Positions 13,840-15,429 of a stretch of 15,429 nucleotides of DNA are shown in pieces; the first letter of the stretch is position 1; each line of letters opens with the position of its first letter. The DNA is from Nitrosopumilus sp. BACL13 MAG-121220-bin23 (GTDB taxonomy: Archaea > Thermoproteota > Nitrososphaeria > Nitrososphaerales > Nitrosopumilaceae), in assembly GCA_001437625.1 (NCBI GenBank), contig LIAL01000019.1, forward strand, positions 1 to 15,429. The letters are read 5' to 3'. Both the position numbers and the translations under genes were made by a program. The notes beneath the pieces were generated by a model. The model was not told the DNA's origin and ran no database searches. It was given only the letters and a program-made list of their open reading frames with translations.

Positions 13840-14019
13840 TTAATTAATGGTTCTCATGGCAGCACATTGCTTTTTTCCTTTACTCCAACATTTGCAAGAA
13901 CAAGAAACAGCTTTTCCGGTTTCCAAGTCTTTAACGACTTTATGAAAAACACCCTCTCTAATTTTTGATTCAATAGATATTATTTCATATTTATCAGGAT
14001 CTTGATCCGAATTAACCAT
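13840..14019 (-). CDS. 59-aa protein with CxCxC...C cluster (CDGSH- or SWIM-like)
   Basis: Read from an ATG at 14019 to a TAA at 13840. It begins MVNSDQDPDKYEIISIESKI, has a strand-rich middle (REGVFHKVVKDLETGKAVS) and then CSCKCWSKGKKQCAAMRTIN at the very end. Cysteines are at 40, 42, 44 and 52. The CxCxC-x7-C pattern after a beta strand resembles the [2Fe-2S] CDGSH motif (CxC-x8-C-x3-H), but it is one residue short and lacks the histidine. It also resembles SWIM zinc fingers (CxC...CxH), again without the final His. A four-cysteine site is therefore more likely if metal is bound at all. It is too short to have been picked up by a normal length cut-off. The codon usage and clear end make it a credible gene. 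Confidence 0.6.
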   Translation of the reverse strand: MVNSDQDPDKYEIISIESKIREGVFHKVVKDLETGKAVSCSCKCWSKGKKQCAAMRTIN

Positions 14020-14121
14020 GTTAATCTGGTAGACATTACACTAAAAAAACTCACTGTGCCAAGAATTCACACCTCGCAGTAGAAAAAATCATAAGTTTCA
14101 AAACATTTAACTTTGAAAAAT

Positions 14122-14137
14122 TGAAAGGTGTTGTATG
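14122..14137 (+). promoter_or_regulatory. Shine-Dalgarno of the 36-aa membrane microprotein
   Basis: GAAAGGTG ends 5 nt before the ATG at 14135. GGTG matches the archaeal anti-Shine-Dalgarno core. This is one of the few clear ribosome binding sites in a window where most genes look leaderless. Confidence 0.45.
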
Positions 14138-14245
14138 AATATAATTAAATGGACAATTGTCGTAGTTGCAGGGATAATTAGTGCTACTGTAATTGGAATA
14201 ACATTTCTTGTTACAAATTCGGTAAATACAGTTTTGACCACCTAG
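14135..14245 (+). CDS. 36-aa single-helix membrane microprotein
   Basis: The ORF reads MNIIKWTIVVVAGIISATVI, then GITFLVTNSVNTVLTT and a TAG. Residues 7-26 form one membrane helix with small residues (A, G, S) along one face, as in helices that pack against a partner. The short N-terminus carries the only charge (K5), so the C-terminus probably lies outside. A GGTG ribosome binding site precedes it. It is read away from the CxCxC gene across a 115-bp spacer. It could be a small subunit of a membrane complex, but the sequence does not say which. Confidence 0.55.
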   Translation: MNIIKWTIVVVAGIISATVIGITFLVTNSVNTVLTT

Positions 14246-14287
14246 AATTATTCTCAGATTATTTCAAAAAATATGCCAAAATGATTC

Positions 14288-14389
14288 ATGTATGAAAAGG
14301 CTCATCTAAATATAGTAAACATCAAAAATGATTGGAAGATTCAACACGATATCTTAACTTATGAGATAGATGAATTATCTGTATTTTAG
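14288..14389 (+). CDS. possible 33-aa microprotein
   Basis: MYEKAHLNIVNIKNDWKIQH followed by DILTYEIDELSVF and a TAG. It is polar and aromatic-rich and shows no motif. It follows the membrane microprotein by 42 nt on the same strand. There is no convincing ribosome binding site, so it may be a chance ORF. The rest of 14246-14406 shows nothing. Confidence 0.25.
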   Translation: MYEKAHLNIVNIKNDWKIQHDILTYEIDELSVF

Positions 14390-14406
14390 ATTTATTTTTT
14401 AATATT

Positions 14407-14808
14407 TCAAGATTCGTCTTCTAAAACTGCATTCATTTTTTCAATATGAAATTGAAAATGTTCTTGAATTATTTCCTGATCATCAAATTTATCTAATCCA
14501 TGGAATATTGTATTCATTATTTTTTGAATTGATTGTAATCTTCGGTTTACAGTTGTATGTGGAATTAACTCTAATAATTCTTGATTTCTTAATTCAACCA
14601 TAACAATCATGGCTCTATCAATCTCAGCCTGAACATGTTTAAACAAATCTTTTGCACGTATAGTTAATTTGTAAGACCCTGACCGTGACCTCGACCTTGT
14701 CTCAGTTCTAAGATTATATTGTAATTTTTTAATTTCATCTAAAATTGTTTTTTTGCTAATTTCAAAGGTTTTTAAAATTAATTGAAAATCTTCATCAGTT
14801 TGAGCCAA
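14407..14808 (-). CDS. helical hypothetical protein with RS repeat (133 aa)
   Basis: No family is recognised. The protein is almost wholly helical. Residues 1-37 are a heptad-like helix. A basic insert TRSRSRSGSY (37-46) follows, then three long amphipathic helices to the end. No cysteine or membrane segment is present. It could form a four-helix bundle or coiled-coil dimer, and the RS insert would be a flexible basic loop. The start codon is TTG at 14808. No in-frame ATG lies upstream before a stop, and the next ATG is deep in the protein. The RS insert is coded by four 6-bp units of unusually high GC content for this region. The acidic C-terminus (VLEDES) overlaps nothing. Confidence 0.6.
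   Translation of the reverse strand: MAQTDEDFQLILKTFEISKKTILDEIKKLQYNLRTETRSRSRSGSYKLTIRAKDLFKHVQAEIDRAMIVMVELRNQELLELIPHTTVNRRLQSIQKIMNTIFHGLDKFDDQEIIQEHFQFHIEKMNAVLEDES
14675..14698. repeat. GC-rich hexanucleotide repeat, four units
   Basis: On the plus strand GACCCT, GACCGT, GACCTC and GACCTT follow one another. They share GACC and vary in the last two bases. On the coding strand they give the RSRSRSGS segment. GC content is well above the surrounding DNA. Confidence 0.8.
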
Positions 14809-14817
14809 TATTTTTTG

Positions 14818-15018
14818 ATGTTTATAGGTAGATTAATAATTTTTCAAAATAACCAATATAGAAATTTATCAAAAACTAGACCTAAAATCAAAAGAGCTGC
14901 AGATTCAGGAAGTTCTTTTTTAAAATAAAATAAAAAATCTAAAGATATTTTTCATTATGTTGTCACTCATATTCAATATGAGAGCAAGGATCATGTTTAT
15001 TTTATTGAAACACCATAG
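14818..15018 (+). pseudogene. possible gene interrupted by an in-frame TAA
   Basis: An ORF from an ATG at 14818 gives MFIGRLIIFQNNQYRNLSKT then RPKIKRAADSGSSFLK and stops at TAA 14926-14928. The same frame goes on for 29 more protein-like codons, containing IFHYVVTHIQYESKDHVYFI, to a TAG at 15016-15018. The second part has no ATG of its own. This could be one gene of about 66 codons broken by a nonsense change, a sequencing error, or two unrelated chance frames. No family is recognised. Confidence 0.3.
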
Positions 15019-15045
15019 TGAGTAGTGCAAAAAACTAAACCAGAT

Positions 15046-15429
15046 ATGAGACTAATTCATAGGGCTATTTCAGCAAAAAATACATTAATTCGAATATCTA
15101 AAATCATCAAAGAATCAACTGCAGGTAACCTCGATACTCGTACTTCAGAAACAATGAGTAACATCGCACAAATTATTGAAGAATCCAGCAATGCAATCAA
15201 GATTGAAGAAATTGTTAAGGATGTTTATTCAAATCCAGAATGGTTCAAATCTTATGATGAAACTTCAACTACATCAGAAACCATGATAGTTAACAAATGT
15301 TGTCATAAAAAAGAAGGATTCATTGTGACTTATGATATGGGTTTTGGAAGTGAAGAAAAATGGTTAGTATGTGAGGAACATGAGAAAAAGGAATCTTTTA
15401 GAAATAACATTCTTGAAAAAAAGAAAGTA
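15046..15429 (+). CDS. hypothetical protein, 5' part only (runs off the right edge)
   Basis: The frame is open from the ATG at 15046 to the last base, 128 codons. An in-frame GTG at 15025, just after a TGA, is an alternative start adding seven residues. Residues 1-60 are predicted helical (MRLIHRAISAKNTLIRISKI, then SNIAQIIEESSNAIKIEEIV). The second half has more strand character, with CCHKKEGF and, about 25 residues later, a C..EH (WLVCEEHEKK). The CC..H and C..H could form a zinc site. No known family is recognised. It is likely preceded on the same strand by the interrupted ORF. Confidence 0.65.
   Translation, partial: MRLIHRAISAKNTLIRISKIIKESTAGNLDTRTSETMSNIAQIIEESSNAIKIEEIVKDVYSNPEWFKSYDETSTTSETMIVNKCCHKKEGFIVTYDMGFGSEEKWLVCEEHEKKESFRNNILEKKKV

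Noticed and set aside
1..15429. Insertion sequences, CRISPR array, attachment site or replication origin
   Set aside because: No transposase-like ORF, no regularly spaced direct repeats, no tRNA-adjacent duplication and no Cdc6/Orc gene or origin-box cluster were seen on either strand.

Overview
The window looks like a piece of an ammonia-oxidising archaeon of the Nitrosopumilus type (marine Nitrososphaerota/Thaumarchaeota). The reasons are a low GC content, archaeal information-processing genes (TFB, Alba), a methylmalonyl-CoA mutase split into separate catalytic and B12-binding subunits with a MeaB chaperone (expected for the 3-hydroxypropionate/4-hydroxybutyrate carbon-fixation cycle of this group), archaeal TATA boxes about 25 nt ahead of many start codons, and many tiny Cys/His-rich proteins. 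I see no insertion sequence, CRISPR array, tRNA or rRNA gene.

Layout. Positions 1-323 hold the 3' end of a DUF106 (EMC3/YidC-like) membrane protein. Positions 324-819 hold a 51-aa C2H2 finger gene and perhaps a second microprotein, both on the minus strand. From 820 to 7598 everything is on the minus strand. In transcription order it runs alba, tfb (overlapping the alba 3' end), an M1 aminopeptidase, a membrane-anchored small protein overlapping it by 8 nt, then meaB and mcmA1 four bases apart. The B12-binding subunit mcmA2 (7811-8242, plus strand) diverges from alba across a 212-bp spacer rich in GATC palindromes. It converges on ilvC (8255-9253, minus).

From 9310 to the right edge the window is accessory-like. 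It holds small zinc-ribbon, SHOCT, LIM-half, C2H2 and Cys-cluster proteins and small membrane proteins. Among them are a translation-factor paralogue with a ruined GTPase site (10209-11129), a stand-alone Lrp/AsnC RAM domain (12421-12654), a nitroreductase-fold protein (12706-13356) and a helical protein carrying an RS repeat (14407-14808). The right edge cuts an unrecognised gene (15046 onward).

How the genes fit together. McmA1, McmA2 and MeaB form one functional unit: B12-dependent interconversion of methylmalonyl-CoA and succinyl-CoA, plus a G-protein that guards the cofactor. The epimerase that normally acts just before the mutase is not in this window. IlvC belongs to branched-chain amino acid synthesis. 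Alba and TFB are chromatin and transcription-initiation proteins. Ten genes in the list are too short, or too close to an edge, to surface in an ordinary ORF scan. They were found by reading both strands. Evidence for the smallest ones is limited to their residue patterns.
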